Of a stretch of DNA of 64,000 bases, positions 34,289-44,297 are shown one piece after another. Every line of letters starts with the position of its first letter. Positions within the stretch are counted from its first letter, which is position 1. The stretch is from Alphaproteobacteria bacterium US3C007 (GTDB lineage: Bacteria > Pseudomonadota > Alphaproteobacteria > Rhodobacterales > Rhodobacteraceae). The notes under the pieces are model-generated. The model searched no databases. It saw nothing but the letters and a program-made list of their open reading frames with translations, and had not been told where the DNA came from. Position numbers and translations under genes: made by a program. The DNA lies in the NCBI GenBank assembly GCA_034423775.1, contig CP139918.1:930001-994000 (forward strand), written 5' to 3'.

Positions 34289-35482
34289 ATGCCAAACACC
34301 GACCGTTTTGAAAAATTACCCAAGCCCGCGCTTGGCGAGCCGTATTTGTTAACGCCAGGGCCGCTCACCACGGCCTATGAAGTAAAACAAGAGATGCTCA
34401 AAGATTGGGGCAGTTGGGATGATGATTTTCGCACTATGACAGCGCAGATACGAACAGGTTTGCTGGCGCTGATTGGCCCAAAAGCCGATCTTTATGATTG
34501 CGTACCAATGCAAGGCCCTGGATCTTACGCGGTTGAAGCCATGTTGGGCAGTTTTGTACCCCAAGATGGCAAGGTTTTGGTTTTGGCCAATGGCGCGTAT
34601 GGCATGCGTGCTGCCGCCACATTAGAGTATCTTGGCCGCGATAAAGTCGTTTTAGACAAGGGGGATTATATGCCACCTCGCGGCGCTGAAGTGGCAGAAA
34701 TTTTAGCAAAGGATCCGGCAATCACCCATGTGATGGCAATTCATTGCGAAACCTCGTCCGGAATTTTAAACCCGATCGAAGAAATTGCCGAAGCAACCCG
34801 CGGCGCGGGGCGCAAATTGTTGATTGATTCGATGTCGGCCTTCGGGGCGCTTGCGCTGCACCCCGCCCAGCTTGGATGCGCAGCTTTTGTCTCCTCGGCC
34901 AATAAATGTATCGAAGGCGTGCCCGGTTTCAGCTTTGTAATCGCGCAAACCACCGAGTTGCAGGCCGCGCGCGGCAATGCGCATTCTTTAAGCCTTGATG
35001 TTGAAGCGCAATGGCGGGTCATGAATGACACCGGGCAATGGCGCTTTACGCCGCCCACGCATGTGGTGGCCGCCTTTTTAAAGGCTTTGGCCGCCCATGC
35101 TGCAGAGGGCGGTGTTGAGGCGCGCGGGGCGCGCTACACTCAAAACCGCGATATCATGGTATCGGGCATGCGCGCACTTGGATTTGAAACATTGCTGGAA
35201 GAGCGCTGGTTATCGCCAATCATCGTTACATTTTTCTGCCCTGCTGACCCGGCATTTAAATTCAGCCAGTTTTATGATGCGATGAAAGAACGGGGCTTTA
35301 TTATCTATCCCGGAAAGCTGACAATTGTAGACAGTTTTAGAATCGGGTGTATTGGTCAGATAGACACCGATGTGATGCACCAACTGCTGACTGCGGTGAA
35401 AGCCGCATTGGCGCAAATGGGCGTTGCAGATGCGGCCCCGCCGCGCGCCGCGCTTAACGAACGACGCAAATTATTAGCCTAA
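34289..35482 (+). CDS. phnW: 2-Aminoethylphosphonate:pyruvate aminotransferase
   Basis: PhnW converts 2-aminoethylphosphonate and pyruvate to phosphonoacetaldehyde and alanine with PLP. The 397-residue protein shows PYLLTPGPLTTAYEVKQEML, QGPGSYAVEAMLGSFVP, IDSMSAFGALALHP (PLP-ring Asp) and SSANKCIEGVPGFSFVIA (Schiff-base lysine), all characteristic of PhnW. GGGAG is 8 bases before the ATG. phnA follows 20 bases later and phnY next, giving the W-A-Y route, not the phosphonatase (phnX) route. Confidence 0.95.
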   Translation: MPNTDRFEKLPKPALGEPYLLTPGPLTTAYEVKQEMLKDWGSWDDDFRTMTAQIRTGLLALIGPKADLYDCVPMQGPGSYAVEAMLGSFVPQDGKVLVLANGAYGMRAAATLEYLGRDKVVLDKGDYMPPRGAEVAEILAKDPAITHVMAIHCETSSGILNPIEEIAEATRGAGRKLLIDSMSAFGALALHPAQLGCAAFVSSANKCIEGVPGFSFVIAQTTELQAARGNAHSLSLDVEAQWRVMNDTGQWRFTPPTHVVAAFLKALAAHAAEGGVEARGARYTQNRDIMVSGMRALGFETLLEERWLSPIIVTFFCPADPAFKFSQFYDAMKERGFIIYPGKLTIVDSFRIGCIGQIDTDVMHQLLTAVKAALAQMGVADAAPPRAALNERRKLLA

Positions 35483-35502
35483 CGAATGAAGAAAGCAATC
35501 GA

Positions 35503-36747
35503 ATGACAATGAATACGGATGTAAATGTAAACGGGCGAGTATATACAGCCCCAAAAACCTGCGCGATTGTGATCTGTCTTGATGGCTGTGAACCGGCGTA
35601 TTTGGATGTGGCGATTGGCGAAGGTTTGATGCCCACATTAAAGCGTATCCGGGCCATGGGTAGCGATCATCTTGCCCATTCGGTGATCCCCTCGTTCACC
35701 AACCCCAACAATATGTCGATTGCGACAGGGCGCCCACCCGCCGTACATGGCATTTGCGGCAATTACCTGTATGAGCCGGAAACCGGCGAAGAAGTGATGA
35801 TGAATGATGTGCGGTTTTTGCGCGCCCCAACCGTGTTTGGCGGCCTGTACAATGCCGGGGCAAAAGTGGCCGTGGTCACGGCCAAAGACAAATTGCGGGC
35901 GCTGTTGGGCGCGGGATTGAAATTTGATGAAGATCGGGCGATTTGTTTTTCCTCAGAAAAGGCCGATCAAGCTACCTTGGCCGAAAACGGGATTGAAAAT
36001 GCAAGCGCCTATATGGATCGCCCCGTCCCAGAAGTCTATTCTGCCGATTTATCAGAATTTGTTTTTGCCGCTGGGGTAAAGCTTCTCAAAACCTGGGCGC
36101 CAGACGTGATGTATCTGTCAACCACAGATTATATCCAACATAAATTTGCCCCTGATGAGCAAGGCGCAAAAGATTTCTATGCTATGTTTGACCGTTATCT
36201 GGCTGAATTAGACGCATTAGGCGCAGCAATTGTGGTGACCGCCGATCATGGTATGAAGCCCAAACATCAAGCCGATGGCACCCCAGCGGTGATTTATATT
36301 CAGGATGTATTAGACCAGTGGCTGGGTGAAAAAGCCGCCCGTGTTATTCTGCCCATCACCGATCCTTATGTTGTGCATCATGGCGCTTTAGGTTCGTTTG
36401 CAACGGCCTATTTGCCAGAGGGCTGCGATCATGGGGAAATTATTGCCCGCCTAACAGCTTTGCCCGAAATGCTTTCTGTGCTCAGCAAAGAAGAGGCGGT
36501 GGCCGAATTTGAACTGCCCGCAGATCGGATTGGCGATATTGTCATGGTTTCAACCGAAAATATGACCATTGGCACTTCCCAGCATCGCCATGATCTGGCC
36601 GCACTGAAAGAACCCTTGCGCAGCCATGGCGGGCTTACCGAACAAACCGTGCCGTTCATCGTAAACCGGGTTATGGATTTGCCAAATGCGCCCCAATTGC
36701 GAAATTTTGATGCGTTTTATTATGCCTTGCAAGCGGCAGCGCAGTAA
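35503..36747 (+). CDS. phnA: Phosphonoacetate hydrolase
   Basis: The 414-residue enzyme of the alkaline phosphatase superfamily cleaves phosphonoacetate to acetate and phosphate. VICLDGCEPAYLD has the first metal aspartate, HSVIPSFTNPNNMSIATG the catalytic threonine, HGICGNYLYEPETGEEVMMN the specificity segment, and TADHGMKPKH the metal Asp-His pair; DYIQHKFAPDE supplies further ligands. It uses zinc and is cytosolic (no signal peptide). It is not related to the E. coli protein also called PhnA. It is the C-P-cleaving step of the operon and works without phosphate limitation control. Confidence 0.93.
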   Translation: MTMNTDVNVNGRVYTAPKTCAIVICLDGCEPAYLDVAIGEGLMPTLKRIRAMGSDHLAHSVIPSFTNPNNMSIATGRPPAVHGICGNYLYEPETGEEVMMNDVRFLRAPTVFGGLYNAGAKVAVVTAKDKLRALLGAGLKFDEDRAICFSSEKADQATLAENGIENASAYMDRPVPEVYSADLSEFVFAAGVKLLKTWAPDVMYLSTTDYIQHKFAPDEQGAKDFYAMFDRYLAELDALGAAIVVTADHGMKPKHQADGTPAVIYIQDVLDQWLGEKAARVILPITDPYVVHHGALGSFATAYLPEGCDHGEIIARLTALPEMLSVLSKEEAVAEFELPADRIGDIVMVSTENMTIGTSQHRHDLAALKEPLRSHGGLTEQTVPFIVNRVMDLPNAPQLRNFDAFYYALQAAAQ

Positions 36748-36905
36748 ATCTGCGCTCAACATGCGCCCGCCAAAGTCTTTTGGCGAGCTTAAAAACGAGG
36801 AGGGGGTTGAAAAAACCTCACTGCCCTTCTCTTAAGAAAACCGCGGTTGTCTGAAGATGGGCGATGACCGCAAATTAAACAACGCGAAGAAGAATGAGGC
36901 TCCAA

Positions 36906-38354
36906 ATGACAGCTACAGAAGAAATTCGACACGAAGCCATGCGCATCGGAGGCGAAAAAGTCTTTACAGACGATGTGGTCGAGGTGCGCTATCCCTATAC
37001 GGATGAGGTGGTGGCCACGGTGCCGGCCGGCACCGCAGAGCATGCGGCGCAAGCCTTTGCAATTGCCGCCGCTTATAAGCCCAGCTTAACGCGGTATGAG
37101 CGCCAGAAAATTCTGTTTCGCGCGGCCGAATTGATCCGTGAACGCCGCGATAGTATCGCGCATTGGCTCACCTTGGAATTGGGCATTTGCCAACAGCATG
37201 CGCTGTATGAAACCGGGCGTTCTTATGATGTGTTTATGTTGGCCGGTCAGGCCGCCATTCAAGATGATGGTCAAATCTTCAGTTGCGATCTGACACCGCA
37301 TGGAAAGCCGCGCAAAATATTCACCAAACGCGAACCCGTGCGCACGATATCAGCCATCACCCCGTTCAATCATCCCTTAAATATGGTGGCGCATAAAATC
37401 GCCCCCGCGATTGCAACCAATAACTGCGTTGTGTGCAAACCAACCGAGTTAACACCGCTGACTGCGATCACATTGGCGGATATTTTATACGAAGCCGGCC
37501 TGCCGGTTGAAATGTTCCAAATCGTCACCGGATGGCCCAAAGATATTGGCGATGAAATGGTCACCAATGAAAATATTGATATTGTCACCTTCACCGGCGG
37601 TGTGCCTGTGGGCAAAATGATTGCGCAAAAAGCCGGATATAAACGCGCCGCGCTTGAGCTTGGCGGCAATGATCCACTGATTATTCTAAATGATCTCTCT
37701 GATGCAGATCTTGAAAAAGCTGCGACGATTGCGGTGGCCGGTGCCACGGGAAATTCCGGCCAGCGCTGCACGGCAGTTAAGCGGATCTTGGTGCAAAACA
37801 GCGTGGCGGATAAATTTGTACCCCTGGTGCTGGAAAAAGCCAAAGCCATCCGCTTTGGCGATCCGATGGATCCAGACACCCAATTGGGCTGCGTGATCCA
37901 TGCAAAAGCTGCAGAACTATTTGAAAAGCGGGTCTATATGGCCGAAGCAGAGGGCGCAGAAATCCTGTACCATCCGGGGCGTAACGGAGCGCTTTTGCCC
38001 CCGATCGTGATCGATAAAGTGCCCCATAGCTCAGAATTGGTAATGGAAGAAACCTTTGGCCCCATCGTGCCGATCGTGCGCGTGCCCGATGATGATGATG
38101 CCGTGATGGAAATTTCAAACTCTACCGAATTTGGATTGTCCTCCGGCGTCTGCACGAATGACTTTACCCGCATGCAAGCCTTTATCGAGGGGTTGGACGT
38201 GGGCACTGTGAACATTTGGGAACAACCGGGGTACCGTATTGAGATGTCACCCTTTGGCGGCATCAAAGATAGCGGGAATGGCGTCAAAGAAGGGGTTTTG
38301 GAAGCCATGAAATTCTTCACAAATGTCAAAACCTATTCTTTGCCATGGCCATAG
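36906..38354 (+). CDS. phnY: Phosphonoacetaldehyde dehydrogenase
   Basis: The 482-residue aldehyde dehydrogenase oxidises phosphonoacetaldehyde to phosphonoacetate, linking PhnW to Phn[26 protein letters not shown] (catalytic Glu) and [16 protein letters not shown] (catalytic Cys) are visible. ATG 36906 has GAGG 6 bases upstream; the ATG four codons earlier has no good site. It follows phnA after 158 bases, which contain CGCCAAA/TTTGGCG arms (near 36769-36786) that may tune downstream expression. Confidence 0.92.
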   Translation: MTATEEIRHEAMRIGGEKVFTDDVVEVRYPYTDEVVATVPAGTAEHAAQAFAIAAAYKPSLTRYERQKILFRAAELIRERRDSIAHWLTLELGICQQHALYETGRSYDVFMLAGQAAIQDDGQIFSCDLTPHGKPRKIFTKREPVRTISAITPFNHPLNMVAHKIAPAIATNNCVVCKPTELTPLTAITLADILYEAGLPVEMFQIVTGWPKDIGDEMVTNENIDIVTFTGGVPVGKMIAQKAGYKRAALELGGNDPLIILNDLSDADLEKAATIAVAGATGNSGQRCTAVKRILVQNSVADKFVPLVLEKAKAIRFGDPMDPDTQLGCVIHAKAAELFEKRVYMAEAEGAEILYHPGRNGALLPPIVIDKVPHSSELVMEETFGPIVPIVRVPDDDDAVMEISNSTEFGLSSGVCTNDFTRMQAFIEGLDVGTVNIWEQPGYRIEMSPFGGIKDSGNGVKEGVLEAMKFFTNVKTYSLPWP

Positions 38355-38387
38355 ACAAACAAGTGATGAGCGGCGCGGGCTTGCTGA

Positions 38388-38410
38388 CTTTTCGTGACTA
38401 GCACGAAAAG
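38388..38410. repeat. Perfect inverted repeat after phnY
   Basis: CTTTTCGTG-ACTAG-CACGAAAAG is a 9-base perfect inverted repeat, 33 bases after phnY and 33 bases before the EamA gene. No T-run follows, so it is an mRNA-processing hairpin or an operator, not a standard terminator. Confidence 0.45.
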
Positions 38411-38443
38411 CGTAGCCGGCACCCGTACTGTATGTAAGACCCG

Positions 38444-39280
38444 ATGATAAGCCCCGGGGTCATGCTAATCGCGTTAAGCGCGGCGCTTTTGCACGCCACA
38501 TGGAATGCTATGGTCAAGGGAGCCGCTGATCGCGCATTATCGATTGGCTTGGTCTCTTTAGGGCATTTCGTACCCGCCCTGCCGTTTTTTTTAATCTTGC
38601 CCGCGCCGGATATGGCAGCTCTGCCCTATATCGTTGCGTCAACGGTAATTCATTGGGGCTATTACTTTTTCTTGATTGCAGCCTATAAAAACAGCGATCT
38701 TTCAGTGGCCTATCCGATTGCGCGGGGGGCAGCGCCGGTTTTAATCGCCTTGGGTGCCACGATCTGGCCGGGGGAAATTCTATCGCTCATGGCTTGGGGT
38801 GGGATCATCGGCGTCTCTTGCGGCGTTGCGCTCCTGGTCGTATCCCGCGCCACCGGTGCGGTTACAAAAGCCCTGTTTCCCGCCTTCATCACCGCTTTAA
38901 TGGTGGCGGCTTATTCAATCGTGGATGGGATTGGAGTGCGCGTTTCAGGCGCGCCTCTCTCATATATCACATGGCTTTTTACCGCGGAAATCTGTGTCAC
39001 TCTATTCGTGCTAATGCCTCGGCGCGCCTTGATCAGGCAAAATGGTGTAAAACAATTTTTGACGGGATTTTCAGGCGGGGTTCTTTCAAGCCTGTCTTAT
39101 GCTTTGGCGGTTTTTGCGCAAACCTTAGCGCCTTTGGCTTTGGTCGCCGCGATCCGCGAAACATCGGTTATTTTGGCGGCGCTTATCGGGGTCATTTGGT
39201 TTAAAGAGCGGCCAGTTCTGATGCGCATCTGCGCCGCATGCGTTGTTGCCTTTGGCGTGATCCTAATTGCGCTTTCTTAG
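38444..39280 (+). CDS. EamA/DMT-family transporter
   Basis: The 278-residue membrane protein has ten hydrophobic segments and two EamA repeats, beginning MISPGVMLIALSAALLHATW. WNAMVKGAADRALSIG and IRETSVILAALIGVIWFKER are family-typical. These proteins usually export small metabolites. Location between phnY and the phosphonate monoester hydrolase suggests it handles a by-product (alanine, a glycol or an amine), but no ligand can be inferred. An ATG at 38462 is an alternative start. Confidence 0.85.
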   Translation: MISPGVMLIALSAALLHATWNAMVKGAADRALSIGLVSLGHFVPALPFFLILPAPDMAALPYIVASTVIHWGYYFFLIAAYKNSDLSVAYPIARGAAPVLIALGATIWPGEILSLMAWGGIIGVSCGVALLVVSRATGAVTKALFPAFITALMVAAYSIVDGIGVRVSGAPLSYITWLFTAEICVTLFVLMPRRALIRQNGVKQFLTGFSGGVLSSLSYALAVFAQTLAPLALVAAIRETSVILAALIGVIWFKERPVLMRICAACVVAFGVILIALS

Positions 39281-39370
39281 AATTTGAGTTTTACGGGAAA
39301 AACCGAGTAACCCCGCTAGACCGCCCGATAAGGATTACCTATCATCCGCTCTAGCCTGAAAGGAAACCCA

Positions 39371-40921
39371 ATGGCCAAGCCGCGCAACGTTCTGTTTATC
39401 GTGATTGACCAGCTGCGGGCAGATTGTCTGACAGGGGCGCTTGCCACGCATGTAGATTTGCCCAACTTGCGCCAGTTTATGAGCGAAGCGGTGACCTTTA
39501 CCCGCAATTTTTCAGTCACAAATCCCTGCGGACCATCGCGCGCCTCGCTTTTGACGGGGCAATATTCGATGAACCACCGCTCCGTGCGCAATGGTGCACC
39601 GCTGCGGCATGACATTCCAAGCCTTCCAGGCGAATTGCGAAAATCAGGCTATCTGCCGCTTCTTTACGGCTATACCGACACCTCGCTAGACCCGCGCGTT
39701 CACGCAGCAGATGATCCCGCGCTAACAACCTATGAATATGTGATGCCCGGGTTTCAAGAGCGGCTCGAAATGCGATCTGAGCAATCTATTCCTTGGCTGT
39801 CGCATTTAGCAGCGCAAGGCTATATTTTCAAAAATCATGATGATTTATACATCCCAGTGGCCGCGGATGGCGCCCACCCCGAAATCACTGACCCAGCGCT
39901 TTACGCCGCAAAAGACAGCGATACCGCCTTTTTAACAAATGCCTATTTGGCCGATCGCGCAACCCGGGATACCTCTAATTGGTTTTCGCATTTAACCTAT
40001 TTACGCCCGCATCCGCCTTTGGTCGCGCCGGCCCCCTATAATACGCTTTATGATCCCCAAAAACTGCCCTTGCCCCACCGCCTAAACAGTCAGGCGTCAG
40101 AAGAAGCCGTGCATCCGTTTTTCGCCCCAATGTTTGACAGCGCAACCCCGGCGCATTTCGTATCTGGCATGCCCGATTTGAAACCCAACGAAGATACGGT
40201 GCAGGCTTTGCGCGCTGTATATCTTGGGCTTGCGAGCGAAGTAGACCATCATATCGGGCGGGTGATCACCGATTTGAAACAAGCGGGCCAGTATGAGGAC
40301 ACGTTGGTAATCATCACAGCAGATCATGGTGAGATGCTGGGGGATCGCCACGCATGGGGCAAAATGAGCGTTTATAACGCCGCCTATCACACACCCCTTA
40401 TTATCCGAGCGCCGCAGCTACAGGCCCAATCTGGAATGCAAGTGCAGCTGCAAACTGAAAGCGTGGATATTGCCCCAACAATACTTGACTGGATCGGATC
40501 AGATATTCCAAACTCGATGGATGGACAGTCCCTATTGCCGCTCATCAAAGGGGAAACACCCGAAAACTGGCGTAAATTCACTTTCTCAGAGCTAAATTTT
40601 GGACATCCCCTTTTTCCGACTAAATGGCAAAAGCAGCTGGGACTATCCGTTGATGAGTGCAGTTTAAGCATTTTACGCGATGCGCAATTCACGCTGGTTG
40701 AATTTGCCGGCGATCTGCCACCTTTACTGTTTGACCATGCAAAGAAAGGAGAGCTTGAAAACGTAGCAGAACAGGCGAACTACGCCCCCAACCTTGCCCG
40801 TCTGACGCGGCAAATGTTGAAATTTCGAATGCAAAATATGGATCGCAGTTTGGCCTTAAGCGCGCTTACTGCACAGGGGCCGCAAACCGCTTTTCGCCAT
40901 AACATAACAAAACGCGCCTAA
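39371..40921 (+). CDS. pehA: Phosphonate/phosphate monoester hydrolase (sulfatase fold)
   Basis: The 516-residue protein is close in length and layout to the phosphonate monoester hydrolases of Burkholderia and Rhizobium. RNVLFIVIDQLRADC holds the metal aspartate; PCGPSRASLLTG is the CxPxR site whose cysteine becomes formylglycine; YSMNHRSVRN, YLRPHPPLVAPAPYNTLYDP and ITADHGEMLGDRHAWGK (metal Asp-His) match that subfamily and not ordinary arylsulfatases. It cleaves esters of phosphonates (and phosphate diesters), freeing the phosphonate. No signal peptide is seen, so substrate must be imported. It lies downstream of phnWAY, facing the Ugp-type operon. Confidence 0.85.
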   Translation: MAKPRNVLFIVIDQLRADCLTGALATHVDLPNLRQFMSEAVTFTRNFSVTNPCGPSRASLLTGQYSMNHRSVRNGAPLRHDIPSLPGELRKSGYLPLLYGYTDTSLDPRVHAADDPALTTYEYVMPGFQERLEMRSEQSIPWLSHLAAQGYIFKNHDDLYIPVAADGAHPEITDPALYAAKDSDTAFLTNAYLADRATRDTSNWFSHLTYLRPHPPLVAPAPYNTLYDPQKLPLPHRLNSQASEEAVHPFFAPMFDSATPAHFVSGMPDLKPNEDTVQALRAVYLGLASEVDHHIGRVITDLKQAGQYEDTLVIITADHGEMLGDRHAWGKMSVYNAAYHTPLIIRAPQLQAQSGMQVQLQTESVDIAPTILDWIGSDIPNSMDGQSLLPLIKGETPENWRKFTFSELNFGHPLFPTKWQKQLGLSVDECSLSILRDAQFTLVEFAGDLPPLLFDHAKKGELENVAEQANYAPNLARLTRQMLKFRMQNMDRSLALSALTAQGPQTAFRHNITKRA

Positions 40922-40934
40922 GAGTGCAGCGCAG

Positions 40935-40951
40935 GCCCGTTTTCGACGGGC
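40935..40951. terminator. Hairpin between convergent operons
   Basis: GCCCGT-TTTCG-ACGGGC is a perfect 6-bp stem, enclosed by wider arms CAGCGC and GCGCTG, in the 59-base gap between the two convergent gene ends. It may serve as a two-way terminator although no long T-run flanks it. Confidence 0.45.
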
Positions 40952-40980
40952 TATGCGGTTAAACAGCGCTGAACATGCCC

Positions 40981-42348
40981 CTATGCGCAGGGCGCAACGG
41001 CAGCCAGGCCCTGTTCAATAATATCGAAGGCTGAAAACAACTCGGATTCTGTAATGGTTAAGGGCGGGCAGAGCGTCAGCACGCAGCCACCGCCAATTTT
41101 ATAACTCAAACCATGTGACAGCGAATGGTATAAAATATCCTCGGCAGCTTTAAGCGCCGGTTGGTTATCAATCCGCAGCTCAATGCCAAAAAATAAGCCC
41201 AAGCCCCGTATATCATGAACCAGCGGATATTTAGCTTTGATCTCTAAAAGCCGCTCTAATCCACGCCGCCCCAACGCACGCGCGTTTTCAATAAGCCTAT
41301 CCTCAAACAAACAGTCAATCGTGGCCAAAGCCGCCGCGCAACCAACCGAAGATTTTTCATGCGTATAATGGCCCAAAGCCCGATCCCCCGTTACGTCCAG
41401 ATCTTCTCGCACGAGCAGCGCCGCCATCGGGAAAATACCTCCACCCAGCCCTTTTCCGATCACCAGCATATCAGGCACCACGTCGAAATGCTCACAGACA
41501 AACATTTCTCCGGTACGGCCAATCGCGGATGGAATTTCATCAAAAATCAAAAGAATGCCATGTTCATCGCAAATGTCACGGACGCGGCGCCAATAATTCT
41601 TGGGCGGCAATTCAACGCTCGTCCAACGCATGGGTTCGGCGATCAAAGCCCCAATATCACCTTCCATTTCTATCACATATTTTAAGTAGTTTAGGCAGCC
41701 CTCATGCTGCTCATCTTGGCAATTGAAATGGCATTTTCCGCGCGTTGGCGGTGGAATATGTTCACAGCCCGGCAAAAGCGGCCCAACATCCTTCCGGAAC
41801 AGGCTTTCCCCGCCAATCGAGATGGCATCCAGTGAGGCACCGTGAAAGCTTTCCCACATCGAAATGGTTTTGTGCCGCCCGGTCGCGTAGCGCGCCAGTT
41901 TTAAGGCCATGCCGATTGCATTGGTGCCGCCAGGCGCGAATAACATTTTATTAAGCTGCCCCGGCGCCAATTCCGCTAAACGACGCGCCAAATCAATTGC
42001 CGTTTGGTTTGTGTAGCGACGCGGACAAAATGGCAACGTATCCAGCTGCTCTTTAATCGCGTCAACCACTTTGGGATGGCCATAGCCAACTTGATGCACG
42101 CTGTTTCCATGAAAATCCATGATTTGACGGCCTTGGGTATCTTCCAAGTAGATCCCGTTGCTATGCGTCAAAACGTTCAAACAGGGGCTCGATAACGATT
42201 GATGCAAAAAATACTGCGCGTCTTGTGCAAGCAGGTCTTGGGTTGAGGCATCAATATGGGCTGCCGACCAAGCCGCTCTTTGAGGCGATAGGTTGACATC
42301 GCCCTCCGACACGCTGGCTTTCGGTTTTAAGGAATATTTTTGCGCCAT
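40981..42348 (-). CDS. pbfA: Class III aminotransferase-fold enzyme, PbfA-like
   Basis: The 455-residue PLP enzyme has FAPGGTNAIGMALKLARYAT, WESFHGASLDAISIGGES, IFDEIPSAIGRTG (PLP-ring Asp) and VIGKGLGGGIFPMAALL (Schiff-base lysine). These segments, notably CPRRYTNQTAIDLARRL, resemble PbfA, the ammonia-lyase that turns (R)-1-hydroxy-2-aminoethylphosphonate into phosphonoacetaldehyde. The product would enter at PhnY. A location beside phnWAY and a phosphonate esterase supports this. It remains an inference: other class III aminotransferases share the fold. It is last in the minus-strand operon and 1 base after the Hyi-like gene. Confidence 0.7.
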   Translation of the reverse strand: MAQKYSLKPKASVSEGDVNLSPQRAAWSAAHIDASTQDLLAQDAQYFLHQSLSSPCLNVLTHSNGIYLEDTQGRQIMDFHGNSVHQVGYGHPKVVDAIKEQLDTLPFCPRRYTNQTAIDLARRLAELAPGQLNKMLFAPGGTNAIGMALKLARYATGRHKTISMWESFHGASLDAISIGGESLFRKDVGPLLPGCEHIPPPTRGKCHFNCQDEQHEGCLNYLKYVIEMEGDIGALIAEPMRWTSVELPPKNYWRRVRDICDEHGILLIFDEIPSAIGRTGEMFVCEHFDVVPDMLVIGKGLGGGIFPMAALLVREDLDVTGDRALGHYTHEKSSVGCAAALATIDCLFEDRLIENARALGRRGLERLLEIKAKYPLVHDIRGLGLFFGIELRIDNQPALKAAEDILYHSLSHGLSYKIGGGCVLTLCPPLTITESELFSAFDIIEQGLAAVAPCA

Positions 42349-42349
42349 T

Positions 42350-43114
42350 TTAACCGCCCAATGTTGAAAATTGATCCCGCCAGCTCAAGCCTGCCTCTGT
42401 TTTGGATTTGGGGCGGTATTCGCATCCAAATGCCCCTTGATATCCCAAAGCTTGAAACTGAGGCAGTAAAACGCCGTAGTCAAGCGCCCCTGGAAACGGT
42501 TCGGCGCGCTGCTCTGCCGCTGCAATTTGAATGTGACCAATTTTATCGACATAGCGTGAAAAATGTTCCAATAGATCACCGCTTTGGATGAACACATGGT
42601 AACAATCAAACATAATTTTTAACCGCGGATTGTTGATCGCGTCCAGAACTTGGCCCGCCTGCGCAAGGGTCCGTAAAAAATACCCGGGCAATTGTTCTTC
42701 ACATACCGGCTCAATCACAATGGTTAAAGTCGAATGATCCAGCGCATATTCGAGATTTTCAACAAAGGTCTCGAATGCTTCTGGCGTCTGCTCACTGAAG
42801 CCTGACAAAATATGCAACGCCTTGGCTCCGATCTCTTGCGCAAGCCTCGCCGCCTCCCGAATGTCGTGTCGCGCGATGTGCTGACGATCTGGAATCGCAG
42901 CGCAACCAAAACTGGGGCCCATGCGTATATTCATACTGTTCACGGGCAGCCCAACCTCTTTCAACAGAGATTTCAAATCACCCAGATCTTCAAAATGCGC
43001 TTCATCGTGCAATTCAACCGAGTGGAACCCGTATTTTTTGGCGCTCCGTATCCGGTCCAAAAACGGCAGCTCTTTCCAAAGATATCCCGTATTTGCAGAA
43101 AAGTTAAACGCCAT
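42350..43114 (-). CDS. Hydroxypyruvate isomerase-like sugar isomerase/epimerase
   Basis: The 254-residue TIM-barrel protein has MAFNFSANTGYLWKELPFLD at the start and the metal/substrate segments TIVIEPVCEEQLPGYFL, FDCYHVFIQSGDL, GHIQIAAAEQRAEP and FGCEYRPK, the Hyi-family order. Hyi interconverts hydroxypyruvate and tartronate semialdehyde; relatives isomerise or epimerise other short hydroxy-acids or ketoses. In this operon it may process the three-carbon alcohol freed from a phosphonate ester, which is speculative. It is 18 bases after the alcohol dehydrogenase and directly before the PbfA-like gene. Confidence 0.8.
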   Translation of the reverse strand: MAFNFSANTGYLWKELPFLDRIRSAKKYGFHSVELHDEAHFEDLGDLKSLLKEVGLPVNSMNIRMGPSFGCAAIPDRQHIARHDIREAARLAQEIGAKALHILSGFSEQTPEAFETFVENLEYALDHSTLTIVIEPVCEEQLPGYFLRTLAQAGQVLDAINNPRLKIMFDCYHVFIQSGDLLEHFSRYVDKIGHIQIAAAEQRAEPFPGALDYGVLLPQFQALGYQGAFGCEYRPKSKTEAGLSWRDQFSTLGG

Positions 43115-43132
43115 TAAGCTTTCCCCCTAAAG

Positions 43133-44257
43133 CTAAGGAATCAGCACTTCGCGCACAGTTTTTGCATCGGCAAGGCGATCCATCGCTGCATTTAAATCAT
43201 CAAACCCGATCAAACGCGACATCAATTTATCCACTGGCAGGCTGCCGTTTTGGAACATGTTCAAATAGCGCGGAATGTCTCTTTTTGCCACGCAGCTGCC
43301 CATGTAAGAGCCTTTTATGCTGCGCTCTTCAGCGGCGATTTTCAAATGCGATAAAGTAATCTCGGCCTCCGGGCCAGGCATTCCCGCCGTCACAGTCGTG
43401 CCCCCCCGGCGGGTGATATCATAAGCCATCTGCAAAGCACGGTTTGACCCTGCCGTCTCGATGGCGATATGCACACCCCCTCCGGTTAAAGCAGCGATCT
43501 GCGCCTGAACATCCGCATCCCCCGCATTCAGCGCGTGATGCACGCCAAGTTCGCGCGCAAATGCCAACTTCTCTTCGCTGAGATCCAGCGCCAAAACCTT
43601 CCCAGACCCAATCGCTAAAGCCGCCAAAACCGCGCTGAGGCCAACGCCGCCAAGCCCAACCACCGCGATAAATTGGCCCGGTTTCGCCTGCGCTGTATTA
43701 ATCACCGAGCCCACACCGGTCACCACGCCGCAACCAAACAGCGCCGCATGTTCAAAGGGAACAGATTTATCAATTTTTACCAAAGCTTCTTCGGGTATAA
43801 CCGAATATTCGGCAAAGCCGGCCACCCCGGAATGATGATGAATCCGGGTGCTGCCCTGCCGCAATCGCGTTGTTCCATCCTTTAAAACAGCGTTTGCATT
43901 GGCAATCGTTGCAGGTTCACATAGTGCCGGTCGGCCAACGCTGCACATCTCACAGCGCCCACAACTGGCCACGTAAGAGGGCACTACGTGATCGCCCACC
44001 GCAAAGCCTTGCACATCTTGGCCTATCTCTTCCACGATCCCCGCCGCCTCATGCCCGATCACAATTGGCATTGGTTTGGCGCGCTCTCCGGTGATCGCAA
44101 CAAGATCGGAATGGCACAAACCTACGGCCTTAACCTTAATTAAGACCTCCCCGCGCTTTGGGGGATCTAACTCAACCTCTTCTATGCTAAGCGGTTTGCT
44201 GACGCTGAACGGCCTTTGTGCCGAGGTGGTTCTGAGAATGGCGGCTTTCATTTTCAT
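43133..44257 (-). CDS. Zinc-dependent alcohol dehydrogenase (class III-like MDR)
   Basis: This MDR enzyme of about 374 residues has catalytic zinc segments GLCHSDLVAITG and GHEAAGIVEE, the structural zinc lobe CGRCEMCSVGRPALC, and the cofactor loop GLGGVGLSAVLAALAIG. ATG 44257 has GGGA 8 bases upstream; ATGs 6 bases to either side are possible. It oxidises an alcohol with NAD. Co-location with a class III aminotransferase, an isomerase and a Ugp-type importer suggests it oxidises an imported alcohol, perhaps glycerol-derived or an amino alcohol. Substrate is not determinable. Confidence 0.87.
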   Translation of the reverse strand: MKMKAAILRTTSAQRPFSVSKPLSIEEVELDPPKRGEVLIKVKAVGLCHSDLVAITGERAKPMPIVIGHEAAGIVEEIGQDVQGFAVGDHVVPSYVASCGRCEMCSVGRPALCEPATIANANAVLKDGTTRLRQGSTRIHHHSGVAGFAEYSVIPEEALVKIDKSVPFEHAALFGCGVVTGVGSVINTAQAKPGQFIAVVGLGGVGLSAVLAALAIGSGKVLALDLSEEKLAFARELGVHHALNAGDADVQAQIAALTGGGVHIAIETAGSNRALQMAYDITRRGGTTVTAGMPGPEAEITLSHLKIAAEERSIKGSYMGSCVAKRDIPRYLNMFQNGSLPVDKLMSRLIGFDDLNAAMDRLADAKTVREVLIP

Positions 44258-44297
44258 GCGCATTTTCCCGTCATTTTATATGGCCTATACGCCAAGA

